A stretch of DNA of 64,000 nt from Sapria himalayana (Eukaryota; Streptophyta; Magnoliopsida; Malpighiales; Rafflesiaceae). The stretch lies in the NCBI GenBank assembly GCA_029783825.1, contig JAREIK010010306.1:2501-66500 (forward strand), written 5' to 3'. The translations under genes and the position numbers were made by a program. Positions 13,451-24,319 of the stretch are shown here, one piece after another. The notes below the pieces were generated by a model. It was not told where the DNA came from. It saw only the letters and a list, made by a program, of their open reading frames with translations, and did no database searches. Every line of letters begins with the position of its first letter. Within the stretch, counting starts at the first letter, position 1.

Positions 13451-13836
13451 ACAGCTTCAAAAAAATTCTAAAAGATGTCCAGCAATTATATTTAGAGATA
13501 AAGAGTGCAAAAAAATGTTTTAAGAATAATAAGATAAGATAAGCTAGCCGTCTTTTTGATAAAGTTGAAATCAGTAAATATTGGACCCAAGCATTAGAAT
13601 GACCGTGATAATGTCTGAATGCTTTAAATCAAGATTTTTTCTTGTCTCACATAATGTGTCCTGCAAAGATTCATAATTAGGTTAATCGGAAAAGCAAAGA
13701 ACAAAACCAGAATATCAAAAATTGAAACCTACAAAAAAATATCATAATCATTTGATGCACATAGAAAAAAATAAATAACAGTTCAGAAATAATTTTCATA
13801 CTCAATCATCCTTATAATTTGTAGGGAATGCTAGCC
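13451..13836. other. No gene seen, between triplication and TnpA-like relic
   Basis: AT-rich, without recognisable coding sequence. By position it would be the downstream part or an intron of the TnpA-like gene on the minus strand. Confidence 0.45.
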
Positions 13837-14265
13837 TCTCTTGTGAGGATTCGCAACTGGATCTTGGAATGCTATCTATTTCGCCAATGTCACTAACTAT
13901 GACTTCATATAGGACATCTACTGTTGCATTACATTCTTAATTTCTTTCCTCTCATGGTTCATTTCTTTAATTTCTTTTATTTCTTCAATCAGATTAGTAT
14001 ACTCCTCATCCTTTTGTTCTTTAAAATCATATATTTCTTCCTTCAAATTAGATATTTTTTGATCCTTCTTTTTCATTTTGGTGTCCCTAATTATAATACG
14101 TTCATTTGTTTCTAGTGCTTGTTATTCGACCGACTCATACATCATTGCTGAGACAGATGAATTAGAAGCATGACTGCTACAACAAGATGCCACTCTCTTA
14201 GAGCCAATTTCGTACCCTCACTACTTCTTTTGACCTCTACCATGACCATGTCCTTTAGCCGCCAT
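13837..14265 (-). pseudogene. TnpA-like CACTA accessory protein relic
   Basis: The minus strand starts with an ATG at 14265 giving MAAKGHGHGRGQKK, a basic Gly/Arg/Lys-rich start often seen in plant Ptta/En/Spm-type transposon proteins. It continues as a long coiled-coil rich in Lys, Glu and Ile with the phrase EEIKEIKEMNHERKE. At least three in-frame stops break it: one directly after the start peptide, one before the QALETNER segment, and one after the MQQ segment. It lies about 140 bases downstream of the TnpD-like gene on the same strand. In active CACTA elements TnpA-type proteins bind the subterminal repeats. A second copy of its tail is at 9898-10095. Family assignment is by context and composition. 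Confidence 0.6.
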
Positions 14266-14639
14266 CTGCTGTACAAAATAAAACATAGAATAAATATTAG
14301 AGATATGATGAACAAGCATGCATTTTTGAATAAAACACATCGATAGATTTCAACAAAATATAAAAAGTCTTTGATAATTTAAATTATAAAAATATTATAA
14401 CAATTTAATTATCGGCATCAATGTCATCCTCCAATGGATCTTTTGATATTTCGTCTGATTCTGAAAGAAGTTCAAACTCATCTTCAGATAGAAATTGATA
14501 ATCTTCAATTTCTATTATGCCACCATTTGAGTCTCATAAATTTTCTGGATCTTCATCTACATTTACAGGCTCAATATTATTTATGTCATCTTTCTGGAAT
14601 GCCAGTGCAATATCTAAGTCTGCACTTCTTTGTTACGAT

Positions 14640-15085
14640 GTTGGTACTTCAAATTTTGATCGGGCTTTGATTTTATAAATCGCCCACCAATCTCTCTTAT
14701 CACGAGATAAACTCAGATATGTACAATTAATATACTTGAGCAGCTTGAACTACCATAATAAATGGCTCATATTGATTATATGTGTTATTATGGTTAACAT
14801 CCACTAACTTATAATCAAAATGAATCTTTGTACCCACATTTCATGTAGGATCAAACCACTCGCTCTTAAATAATACAACCATGTTATTTTTGATTCCAGG
14901 ATACTCCAACTCAATAACTTTTTTGAATTGACCATAATAATCAATTTCATCTGCACTATAACATGAGCCTTTAATGCATACACTACTATTCATTATTATT
15001 TTAGAATAATAGTGGCCAATTGTGTGAAATGTATATCCATTAACAAAATACCCATGATAGGTTGTCACATATCTAAATGGGTCTT
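14640..15085 (-). pseudogene. DUF4216 region of the CACTA transposase
   Basis: The minus strand gives TTYHGYFVNGYTFHT, then DYYGQFKKVIELEYPGIKNN and VVLFKSEWFDPT, the standard DUF4216 signature. It continues after a short gap as YEPFIMVVQAAQVY, then a stop, then SRDKRDWWAIYKIKAR, also typical. The open part is 15068-14841. DUF4216 lies C-terminal to DUF4218 in plant CACTA transposases, as here. Confidence 0.9.
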
Positions 15086-15734
15086 TACTTAGATTCTGAA
15101 TGAAAATATTTGAATCTCAACTTGAAGGAACAATTGCATGTGACATAAATTAAAAAAATGATATTAATAAATAAAAGATACTAATAAATTAAATAATTTA
15201 AAAATTTAAAACTTAATAATTCTCACATAATGTTTTAACATATAACTAATTCGCAAATTTAGTTTCTAGCATATAATCGACATCATTGCTGAAAATTACT
15301 AGTTACTTATATTTTAACTGCTCAACATAAATACAGTACAAATATAAAAAGAAAGAGAAGGGTGTATATCAATTTTTAATAATTCCTATCAAAGATAAAA
15401 TTAAACTATGATTAAAGCTGCAACCATTTTTGGTATACATACTCAATATATGATGCAACATCTTAACAATTAAGTAAAATGTAGCTCCGGGTTTCTTTGT
15501 ACTCTTCAACTATCATACATCTTTTCATTGCTCTTCCAAATACTCTTCTAGGGTGCTTGAAGATAGATAGTTTGTCCACAGAATCATCTTCTACCATCAC
15601 ATGATCTTCATCATTTCGTGGTACATTTCTATTCTTTGTATTGACATGGTCCTCCAAATAATAAGAACAATACGATGATGTTTTTTCTACTAAATATGCA
15701 TTGCAAATTGAACCTTCAAGTTTTTCCTTGTTTC

Positions 15735-16164
15735 TAACATTCAATTTCAACTTACAAAGATACCTACAATCATAATGTTAGATTTCAATTAGATTAAATT
15801 ACAATATTACTTTTTGTACAAAATAACATAACACATCAAATTATATGTATTTACCTCTCAAAAGGATACATCCACCTGAATTGCACTGGCCCTACAATCC
15901 TTGCTTCATATGCCAAATGGATTGGAAAATGTTCGATTGAGTCAAAAAAAAAATTGGTGGGAATATTAGTTCAAGCTTACAAATAATAAGTGGAATGTTA
16001 TTCTCTAACCTCAACATATCATCTATTCTGATTGTGGTTGTAGTTAGCTGTTTGAAAAAAAAACTAAGTTCTGTAAGGACCTTCCAAACACTTAGGAGAA
16101 GTATTTCGTGGAATGAAATTGGTATTAATCTCTGCATAAATACATGACAGTCATGACTTTTCAT
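15735..16164 (-). pseudogene. DUF4218 region of the CACTA transposase, split by an intron
   Basis: Begins MKSHDCHVFMQRLIPISF, the hallmark of DUF4218, and passes ENNIPLIICKLELIFPP. A T run on the coding strand (A's at about 15948-15957) then carries a frameshift; one frame over, the expected HFPIHLAYEAR and WMYPFER segments are intact. The ER codons meet a GT at 15854-15853, and the next exon begins with YLCKLKLNVRNK, as in intact relatives. The exon continues to 15463 with KLSIFKHPRRVFG. Confidence 0.88.
15764..15854 (-). other. Intron of the CACTA transposase relic (91 bases)
   Basis: The donor reads GAGAG then GTAAAT and the acceptor reads ATTGTAG then GTATC on the minus strand. Joining the exons restores the conserved order FER-YLCKLKL of DUF4218 proteins. 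The body is AT-rich as in plant introns. It is inferred from protein homology, not transcript data. Confidence 0.75.
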
Positions 16165-16173
16165 TCCAAATCA

Positions 16174-17494
16174 ATTAAGATTCTTCCTATCCACGCATCT
16201 ACCCATATTTGACACATATCCATCAGGGAATTTCAAATTTTTAACACATTCACATAATATATGTCTTGCCTTCTTATCAAGTGTGTAGCAAGCTTTAGTG
16301 AATTTTTCTATTTCCTCATTCAGTTTCAATTCAGGATGTCGACAGTAATCATCCAGCTCTTGTCTTGATTTTAAAGTATCTTTTGTTTTTCCATCTACAT
16401 TAAGGACAGTGTTGATAACATTGTCAAACATATTATTTTTCAATATGCATTACATCTAAGTTATGACGAATTAAATTAGACTTCCAATAGGGCAAGTCCC
16501 AAAATATTCTATCTTTCCTCCAGCCAAATAATTTATCTATTTGTCCATTACTTCCAGTATCTTCTTTTTCAGTTACCTTCTTCAAACTCAAACCATGAAT
16601 CTTTGTCATAATATCATCTCCTGAACAAACTGCTAGTGCAACCTTCATCACAGTTTTATTTTTTCAAAATGCAGTTATTTTTCTTCAAAATGGATGATTC
16701 TTAGGTATAAACTTATGATAGTTGTCAAACCATAACTATTTACAACTAAATTTGAGGGTAAATGAATCAGATTTTTTCATGCAATACGGGCATGCAAATC
16801 ATCCTGTAGTTCTCCAGCCAAAAAACTTTGAATATGCACGAAAGTCACTTACCATCAGCATAATGGCTACTTGCATAATGAAATTTTGCTCCTTTGAGAT
16901 ATCATATGTATTCACGCCAATATCCCACAAATGATTTAACTCTACAATAAGAAGCTGTAAGAAAATACCCAGCATGTCTTTTGTATGTTTTGGCCTTGGA
17001 ACCAATATTGACAAAAACATATATTGCTCCTTCATACACAACCACGAAGGAAAGTTATAAGGTGTCACTATCACTGGCTATGTTGAATACTATTATCCAG
17101 ATTGCCCTAATGGCTGAAATCTATCAGTGCAATGACTGAATCTCACATTTTGACTTTATGCTGCAAAATATTTATGTATATAATTAAATTGCTTCCAAGC
17201 AAGTGAATCTAATGGATGACGCATTCCCCCTTCTTCAACCTCATGCTCAGAATGCCACCTCATATCATTTGCTATTGCATTTGATGCATATAGTCTTTGT
17301 AATCGAGGAATTAATGGAAAATAATACATCTTCTTTAAGACAACCTTTAATTTTTGTCGCGTATCTAAAACACGAGGTGTCTTCCTAAATCGAGGATGAT
17401 CACAAAACTTACAGCTAATTAAATCACTATCACCGCCCCAATATCGCATGCATCCATTTAAACAACAATCAATTTTTTTTACTTGTAGACCCAT
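16174..17494 (-). pseudogene. Transposase_21 region of the CACTA transposase
   Basis: Blocks in order: a Zn-ribbon-like start KIDCCLNGCMRYW..CKFCDHPR, the PLIPRLQRLYAS phrase, MRHPLDSLAWKQF, then VRFSHCTDRFQPLGQSG, VTPYNFPSWLCMKEQYMFLS, GVNTYD, a CPYC knuckle, FGWRKDRIFWDLPYWKSN, RHNLDVMHIEK, and CYTLDKKARHILCECVK. These match the conserved landmarks of PF02992-type plant transposases. Stops fall after the FAA, GQSG, YST, RTTG and LKFSCK segments. A base is missing after HIEK: the frame resumes one base off as NNMFDNVINTVLN. Confidence 0.9.
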
Positions 17495-17861
17495 TCCTCA
17501 TAGTAACTTCTTAGTGTTGTAAAAGTTGTTAGTGATCAAATTATTATCCAAAACAATCTCCTTCATTAATTCTTTCACCTAATCAAATAATTTCTCTGAC
17601 ATATAATTTTCTTACTTAATGCTCATTAGTCGAGCCATAAGTGATAATTGCAAATTTGTTTTACAACCAGGCCATAACTTTTTATCTATAGCTTTAAGTA
17701 TTTCATAAAATTTCTAAGCTTCATGATTAGTTGGTTCATCCATATAATCCATTCTGAAGTCAGCACTAGCAGCTTCTGTGATCATTCCCATGGTATGTGT
17801 TTGATGATTATTCACCACAAGCAAATGATTCAGTACCCTTATTTTGTCAATATTCAGAGCC

Positions 17862-18012
17862 ATTGTACTTTCTCAATGATAAATCCAAACAAAATAATTT
17901 GGCACAAAGTCATATTCAGCCAAATGATATCTTATAGGGTTTGCATCACAAAAAGAGTTATTTTGATACTTGTGATGATTACATGGACACTTAACTTTTT
18001 TTTATATCCATC
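17862..18012 (-). pseudogene. Transposase-associated (Transpos_assoc) domain of the CACTA transposase
   Basis: The minus strand reads KVKCPCNHHKYQNNSFC, then continues in frame as RYHLAEYDFVPNYFVWIYH before a stop. This is the known shape of the N-terminal transposase-associated domain: a CPC motif, a further cysteine, then RxHL..(Y/G)F.P.Y..W..H. It lies upstream of Transposase_21 as expected. The plus-strand frame over this region is a shadow. Confidence 0.8.
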
Positions 18013-18360
18013 AATTTCGATTGACTACATGCATAATCGATGAAAGTTTCAAGTCCAGTCAAAAAATCTTTATTCAAAAATTCATTAATAACCCCTTCTG
18101 TACATCAATTGATGATCTACACTCATTTTGCCTTATTTTATTTACAAAAAATAATGCCCAATCATTATTATAAATAAAACATTCTCTTACTTCAAAATAT
18201 ACAAATAATTAAATAAAATTAATTACAAATTAATATTTAAAACTTAAAAATCATTAATATTGAGGCAATGTGTTTGTAGAATCTACATTCATAGATAAAG
18301 AAATATTTAGAACGAAAAAGATTAATAGATATCATAGTAATACTAGACAAAGGGTGCAAA

Positions 18361-18745
18361 ATATGATAATGCAAAAGAAAGGAAAACAAAAAAGGAAGGC
18401 ATTCAAAGTTTGAAGGAGGAGAGGGAGAGAGAGAGAGAGAGAGAGAGATAAGGTGGATAGAAAGAGGGGCACATAAATGGGGAGACAGAAAAGAAAGAGG
18501 GAGAGAGAGGAGGAGGAAGAGAGAGGGGGAGAGAAATAGTGAAAGGGAGAGAGGGGGAGAGAGGGGGGAGAGAGGGGGGAGAGAGGAAGAGAGATAGGGA
18601 GAGAGAAAGAGGGGGTGGAGAGAGAGAGAGAGAACAAGCAAGAAAGACGAGCGAGAAAAAAAATTACAAGAGATAGAGTGTGACATAAAGAAAAAGAGGA
18701 AGAGAAGGACAGAAATAATTGTAGAGGGAGGGAGAGACATATAGA
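18361..18745. repeat. Purine (GA/GGA) tract
   Basis: About 380 bases almost purely A and G on the plus strand, with a perfect (GA)n core near 18425-18449 and many GGGAGAGA blocks. The minus-strand frames of 228 and 159 codons across it are Leu/Ser/Pro strings caused by the TC repeat. It lies a few hundred bases upstream of the minus-strand transposase start, so the coding strand reads CT-rich there. A promoter-proximal role is only a possibility. Confidence 0.93.
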
Positions 18746-19039
18746 GAGTGCAGTGTGAGAATGACGAATTATATAAAAGAAAATAAAATTTCTTCTGTAC
18801 AAACCTATCAAATATTATATCTTTTGTTATACATAAGTTCATATTTGAGCCTGAGGCCCAAAGGATGGGTTTAGGTAAGAGTACAACCCTTATTTGTATT
18901 ATATCATATATGAGCATAATCAACGGACACTCTCATGCTATGTGCTTACATATTGTTGATATTATATCTTTAGCCATTTTATTTCAAGTTAGTGCAACAA
19001 AATTGTATTATCCCATATATAATTATATGTTAGGATACA
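18746..19039. other. No gene seen
   Basis: Plain AT-rich sequence between the purine tract and the AT satellite. A search for a TAGTG-type CACTA right end found only an unconvincing AGTTAGTGC near 18987. Confidence 0.4.
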
Positions 19040-20460
19040 TATAGTAAATGTAGTTATAAATAGTTACATATAGTTAAACATATAATTATATATAGATATA
19101 TGCATACAAATAGTTATAAGTAAATATAAATAAATGTAGATAAAGTTATAAACAATTATATAGATTTACTTATATGTATACATATATGTATACATAATTA
19201 AAAATAAAGTTATATTTATTTATATAGAGTTTTTTATAGTTTTACAATATTTATATATAGTTATAAACATTTAGTTAAACATTATGCTGTATGTTTTTAT
19301 ACATATAATTATAAATATAGTTACATGTGGTTATACATATATTTACATATATAATTAAACTTATATTTATACATGTATGTATATATATTTTTTCATATAA
19401 TTTCATATATTTATACATATAGCTATGTATAGGTATGGATATACTAAAATACATTTTTCATACTATTATATAAAAAAGTATAGTAAATACATATTAATTA
19501 TATATTTAAATATAGTTATGTATACAGTTTTTATAGGTATACATATAGATAGATAGAAATATTTATAGTTATATGTTATTATACATATAATATATATAGT
19601 TATAAAAATTTATATATCATTAAACATTTAGTCATATATATATATATATATATATATTCATACGAGTAATTATATTTAGTTATACATGAATATATACAAT
19701 GTTATAAACAAATATATCGATTTACATATATGTAAACATATATGTATAAATAGTTATAAATATAGTTATATTTAATTACATAAAGTTTATTTAGTTTTAC
19801 AAATATTTATATATAGTTATACACATATAATTAAACATAATGTTTTATGTTTTCATACATGTAACTATAAATATAGTTATATGTGGTTATACATATAGTT
19901 ACACATATAGTTATATTTATATCTATACATGTGGGTATATATATTTATTCATATAATTTTATATATTTATACATATAGATATGTATAGGTAAAGATATAG
20001 TAAAATACATTTTTATATACTAATATATACAAATGTAAATTAAATATAAGATGTAAATTATATATTTAAATATAGTTAAGTATAAAGCTTTTATAGTTAT
20101 ATATATAATAAGATGCAATTATTTATAGATATATGTTATTATACATATAGTATATATAGCTTATAATATTTTGATATATTTGAACATATATCTATATATA
20201 AATATATTCATACAAATAGTTATACATAAATATATAAAGTTATAAAAAAATATATAGATTTATATATATGTATAAAGAGTTATAAATATAGTTATATTTA
20301 ATGTTGTAGAGTGTTATATAGTTATAAAAATATTTATATATAGTTATACAAATATTTATACATAGTAATACACATAAAGGAAAATATAATGTTGTATGTT
20401 ATTATACATGTAATTATAAATATAGTTACATGTAGGTATACATATAGTTACACATATAAT
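19040..20460. repeat. AT-rich tandem repeat, period about 550 bp, about 2.6 copies
   Basis: The phrase TATATAGTTATA followed by an ATGT(T/A)TATG-like stretch, TATAAATATAGTTA(C/T)ATG, and later ATATGTATAGGTA starts at about 19254, 19812 and 20357, giving spacings of 558 and 545. The part preceding it (TTATAAAC...ATATAGATTTA) also recurs near 19140, 19700 and 20240. The repeat is itself built from TATAGTTA-type words. It is unrelated to the 590-bp satellite further on. It stops at about 20460. Confidence 0.8.
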
Positions 20461-20945
20461 CATAATTCTAACACTTAAAATTATCAAAGCCTACTTCTGT
20501 TATCATTATAAAGTTTTTTTGAATCCAAGATTTCTAAAAAGTTACTAGTTAGATGGTTGGTAGCATTATTAAATGGGTGTAAGCCCTGGATTTGAACCTA
20601 ACATTATTCTTTGAAAAAGCATATTTTGGTAAACCATATGAGAATCAAAAATTGATTTTTGAATTCTGAAACTATTATTTTAGATTAAAATATATTAAAA
20701 ACTTCGGTGAGATAAACAAAGTTGATGCACTTCATTGCATCAAAAGTTGATAAAAGTTATAAAGTTAAAGGAAAAAATGTTAAGGGGACCCAAAATGAAA
20801 ATAATAATGTTTTATTACAATTTTTAATTTTAATATAACATTTGGGGACCCAAATCCAAAATATTTATGATCTTGGTCTTCCAAATTCATATACTAATAA
20901 TTACCTTCTTTTAATCATACAGTATGCATATACTCAAGTATGCAT

Positions 20946-20967
20946 ATGAGTTTATGCATAAACTCAT
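20946..20967. repeat. Perfect 22-bp palindrome
   Basis: Reads ATGAGTTTATG and then its reverse complement CATAAACTCAT without a spacer. The same half-site recurs in the hairpin at 21031-21077. Confidence 0.85.
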
Positions 20968-21030
20968 TTTTTTCATAAATAAAAACATATGCATATGGAG
21001 TTTATACATACTCTTTATGCATAAACATAT

Positions 21031-21077
21031 GCGTAAACTCATTTCTACATACTGAGTAAGTAGAAATGAGTTTATGC
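21031..21077. repeat. Hairpin with 18-bp arms, 11-base loop
   Basis: Left arm 21031-21048 (GCGTAAACTCATTTCTAC) pairs with 21060-21077 (GTAGAAATGAGTTTATGC) with one mismatch. The inner half-site AAACTCAT is shared with the palindrome at 20946. Confidence 0.85.
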
Positions 21078-22250
21078 ATAATGTTTTTTTTCATTATATT
21101 GGGATAATGATGAGTATCTGAATTTAGGTACTAAAATATAACCGAAATCATATATATTTTTTATTTTGGATTCCATAACATAATTATCCATTATATATAT
21201 GTATATATATAAATAGATTTAAGGATGAAAATATTAAGTCTTATTATTATTATTAGTGTTGTGGAGGAATTCCATTTTTTTTTGCAAAGTTAGATAAATG
21301 TTAGTGCTATTTTTGGAAGCAACAAAATAAAATGAATAGTACTTTCATTGTCAAGAAAATCTATTTAATAAAATTCTAAAATTGAACTAATTTAAGAAAA
21401 TACTTCTCAAAGCAATATTCCTACCTTTTAGTGGTATCAATGGATAATATTAAATTATTTTTGTTATTTTTTTTTGTAATTAAAGAGATGCAAGCCTAAT
21501 TTTTTTTTCTATTTGAAGATTAGAATGATTTGGATTTTTTGTTATGCATGTAATTGCTACTTAAGAGCTATAAGCCTACTCTATTTTCATGTTCTTTTTT
21601 CTCTCGATAATTTGGATTTTTTTGGCTCCTTTGCAAGACTATTAATTATTCTTGCTCACTAATTTATTTTTGATATTTTTTTAATTGCTATGTGATCAAC
21701 TCGAAAACTTACAAAATACCTTTATGCGACATCATAAGCAATGTCTCTTTGTTCAAGCTTGTTTGTTGTGCCATCCAAAACTATAATAAAACCTTGATTT
21801 ATCATTTTCATTATACATGATGAATAGTTCTATACTTAGTCTCTTACAAGGGATTTGAACATAATGCAGGTTGATGTGTTGGATTTAGCTTGGGTTTAGG
21901 TGGGCTCTTAACCTGTCGACTTGCATTCCTACAAACAATAACTAAGTGTCTGAATAACTAAGGAAATATAACTAAGTGTCTGAATAATAAACTAAGGAAA
22001 GGAATGAGAAAAATGAATAACTAAGGAAATATAATTTCAAATACCCTATTAAAATTAATTTTTTTGGTTGAAGAAAGTAGTAAATAAAGAATAGATAAAC
22101 CTAAGAGAGAAAAAGGTAGACACTCACTCTAAGTGTCTGGAAAATAGAAGTTGATATGAATAATATACAATTGAGTGTATATGTTTGAGGCATGGATGGA
22201 GGACACATCACAAACATGACCTCCACAACTCAAGATTTTTAGCATCATGA

Positions 22251-22849
22251 TGAAGTGATTGTTCTCTTATACATGAACAACTTTGATACCCTAGCACCAT
22301 TGGATGTGAAACCATTGAGTATTATCCAAGGTAAGAAGCTAGAATTCAAAGTTAATCAACTAAGTGGAATATCCCAAAAGATAAAAGTCCCTTTCATTGT
22401 GCATAACATAGAGTTGCAATTTAATCCTAGTAAATATGGTCTAAGTAAGATTTGATCTTGCTAGTAACAAAGGTAGTTAACAAACCATTAGATGCTTGAA
22501 AAACTATTCTATAGCTAATAGGGAAGGAAGTCACATTCCAACTCATCATGAAAGAGAAGTGGGAAGCTTCTAAAATTTTTTTGAAAAAGAGGAGATTGAA
22601 AAATCCAAAACTCCATAAAAAAGAATTTGGAAAAGATAGTCACTAAGAGAGCATGGCAATGATTTGTATGCTATGGACAATTTTGAAGATTGAATTTTCT
22701 GAGCACATATAAAATATTATGTCTATATTATTTTGGAATATCATACATTTAGCCATACAAATTGCATTGAAAAGGATTAAAACCTTGTGTACAATGCATA
22801 AAATATACCTTTCCTTTATTCAGTATAATTTTAATAGGGTATTTGAAAT
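22251..22849. other. No recognisable gene; one short open frame
   Basis: A 66-codon frame at 22255-22455 on the plus strand (starting MIVLLYMNNF) has fairly normal amino-acid composition but matches no family I know, and stops follow at once. It may be a fragment of a retroelement or host gene. No function is proposed. Confidence 0.3.
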
Positions 22850-23073
22850 TAATTCTATCTATCTATCTATTTCCTTTCCTTTGAAATTATATTTATTTGA
22901 AATTATATATCTACTTATTTATTAGATTGATAGATTGATAAAAATTATACTGAATAATAAATTATCAATATATTTATTTCTATAAAAATAAATTATACTG
23001 AATAATTAAATATATTGATACTGAATAATAAATTGAATAAACTAATAATTTATTTAAATTAGATTGATAGATA
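22850..23073. repeat. Local AT-rich repeats, satellite-like words
   Basis: TATACTGAATAAT occurs repeatedly, with AGATTGATAGAT and TTTCTATAAAAATAAA words also found in the 590-bp satellite. A short CTATCTATCTAT run sits near 22855. It probably represents scrambled satellite pieces next to the duplicated segment that follows. Confidence 0.5.
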
Positions 23074-23425
23074 AAAATTAAAATTATACTGAATAATTAA
23101 AATAAATTATTTTGTTCCTCTCTCAACTCTAGAATGATTGCTAAAGCTCTAACCAAAATAATATGAGCTTTTATTTTATCTCTATTATGTCTCATCATAT
23201 TTGATGTTGAATCACTGGGCTATCAAAGGTAATTTGACTAATATACGCTAACAGACCAAACCAAAGTTGTACCCCTATGTGTTGAAATAGCTAGTTGTTG
23301 AGGATGCTATTTATATTGATTATTGTAATTTCTTCTAAAATATCTCTCATGCACACACTCAAAGCAAATTGTTTAAAACATAGTTCGCCTCTAAAAAATA
23401 ACCACCTTGTAGCCTATTAGAACAA
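23074..23425. repeat. Duplicated 350-bp non-satellite segment, copy A
   Basis: Almost base-for-base the same as 38371-38722, including the passage from TTGTTCCTCTCTCAACTC through GTTGTACCCCTATGTGTTG to CACCTTGTAGCCTATTAG. It has higher sequence complexity than the satellite and no convincing open frame. Copy B is embedded in the satellite, which makes this a tag for a segmental duplication. Confidence 0.92.
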
Positions 23426-24210
23426 ACTAGCCCCAGGGTGGTTTGAGCAGGGCAAGAAGTATGGGCTCTCTTTCAATCAAGAATCAAAAAATTTATTTTA
23501 TTGGCATGTCTAAGCCTTTTTTTAATATCCTCATGGATATGAAAAGTATCATTTCTTTCTTTTTATATTAAATGAGTTATGTATACAAGCTCACAATACC
23601 AAAAAAGGTGTAAATTAATCATATTTAAATGTAAAAAATGTTTTAATTATTTCTCAAAATATTAGTCTTGCATATTGACACTTGAGGTCACAAATCAAAG
23701 GAAAAAGCCATAGAGATATTTCCAATCCCATGAATTTTAGCTATAGAAAGTTTTAAAGAGTAGTACTCGATCTTTAACTATTTCTAGGGTCATGTCTTTT
23801 GCTCTTGAGGAATGTCCAAAGTTACAATCATTCCTAGTGCAATGACTTTGCAATATAAAGATAAAATGCAAAAGCTATGTTCATATCGAATACTGTGACC
23901 CAGTATTATAGTGATTAAATATGTATTCTTGATCGTTCTTAACGCCATAACAATATGTTCAACAGAGAGACACAAGTTATGGCATATTCTCATCGATATG
24001 ATTTTGTGTTCTAGAGACAAAATATACAATCATGACCATTGCTAATGCTACAATAATCTAAAGCAAGAAAGAGACTGAATCCATAACTCACCCCTTGAGT
24101 CATGACTTTGTGTTACATATACAAAAATAAAAACTATGACATTCCTAAAAGTTGTAAATTTCATTTTAAATTTAACACTTAGTCATTTGATTATAAAAGT
24201 GTAAAACATG
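23426..24210. other. No gene seen
   Basis: Sequence of moderate complexity, with a 79-codon minus-strand frame at 23790-24029 that I do not recognise. This stretch is missing from the second copy of the duplicated block at 38.7 kb. Confidence 0.4.
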
Positions 24211-24290
24211 AGATTTAGGATTTAGGGTTTATGGGTTAGGGTTATAGTTTATGGTTTAAGGTTTAGGTTTTAAAATATAGGTTTTATGGT
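24211..24290 (+). repeat. Degenerate telomere-like TTTAGGG tract
   Basis: Contains GGATTTAGGGTTTATGGG, TTAGGGTTATAG and AAGGTTTAGGTTTT in about 80 bases, the pattern of a decayed Arabidopsis-type (TTTAGGG)n tract. It is followed by an interrupted T run at about 24290-24319. Confidence 0.65.
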
Positions 24291-24319
24291 TTTTTTTTGT
24301 TTTTTTTTTGTTTTTTTTT

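Larger units (their letters stand above)
14405..18060 (-). pseudogene. CACTA (En/Spm) TnpD-like transposase, multiply broken
   Basis: The full domain order of plant CACTA transposases is readable on the minus strand: Transpos_assoc (about 18010-17870), Transposase_21 (about 17494-16170), DUF4218 (about 16164-15735) and DUF4216 (about 15085-14640). An acidic Asp/Glu-rich tail ends at a TAA at 14405-14407. Such proteins cut and join the CACTA termini in the nucleus. Breaks include several in-frame stops between 17158 and 17060, stops near 16798 and 16735, a one-base frameshift near 16437, a stop at 16171-16173, a frameshift in the homopolymer at 15948-15957 and a stop near 15463. Despite this, one intron (15764-15854) keeps correct GT and AG ends. 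The family call is very secure; the exact start is not. Confidence 0.9.
9377..18240 (-). mobile_element. Decayed CACTA (En/Spm) DNA transposon, right end not located
   Basis: Two minus-strand coding relics define the element: a TnpD-like transposase at about 14405-18060 and a TnpA-like coiled-coil gene at 13837-14265, in the usual TnpD-then-TnpA order. The proposed left (3') end is CACTA at 9377, followed by about 290 bases rich in TTCTAGCTAA-like words, as expected of subterminal repeats. I did not find a matching TAGTG end on the right. The end coordinate given is only the limit of transposase-related sequence. The interior also holds a triplicated trinucleotide-rich unit. Identity of the family is secure from the protein relics; the boundaries are inferred. 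Confidence 0.7.
20461..22250. other. Mixed AT-rich DNA, no gene seen
   Basis: Contains two strong hairpins (20946-21077), a repeated GGGGACCCAAA word at about 20784 and 20844, and a small direct repeat with ACTAAGTGTCTGAATAA near 21941 and 21969. No protein family is recognisable in any frame. Confidence 0.5.

Noticed and set aside
16722..18043. Plus-strand frames at 16722, 17203 and 17723
   Set aside because: They are antisense shadows of the minus-strand CACTA transposase, whose conserved motifs fix the real strand.
18237..18923. 228- and 159-codon Leu/Ser/Pro frames
   Set aside because: They are generated by the purine tract read as TC repeats; the flanking residues show no domain.
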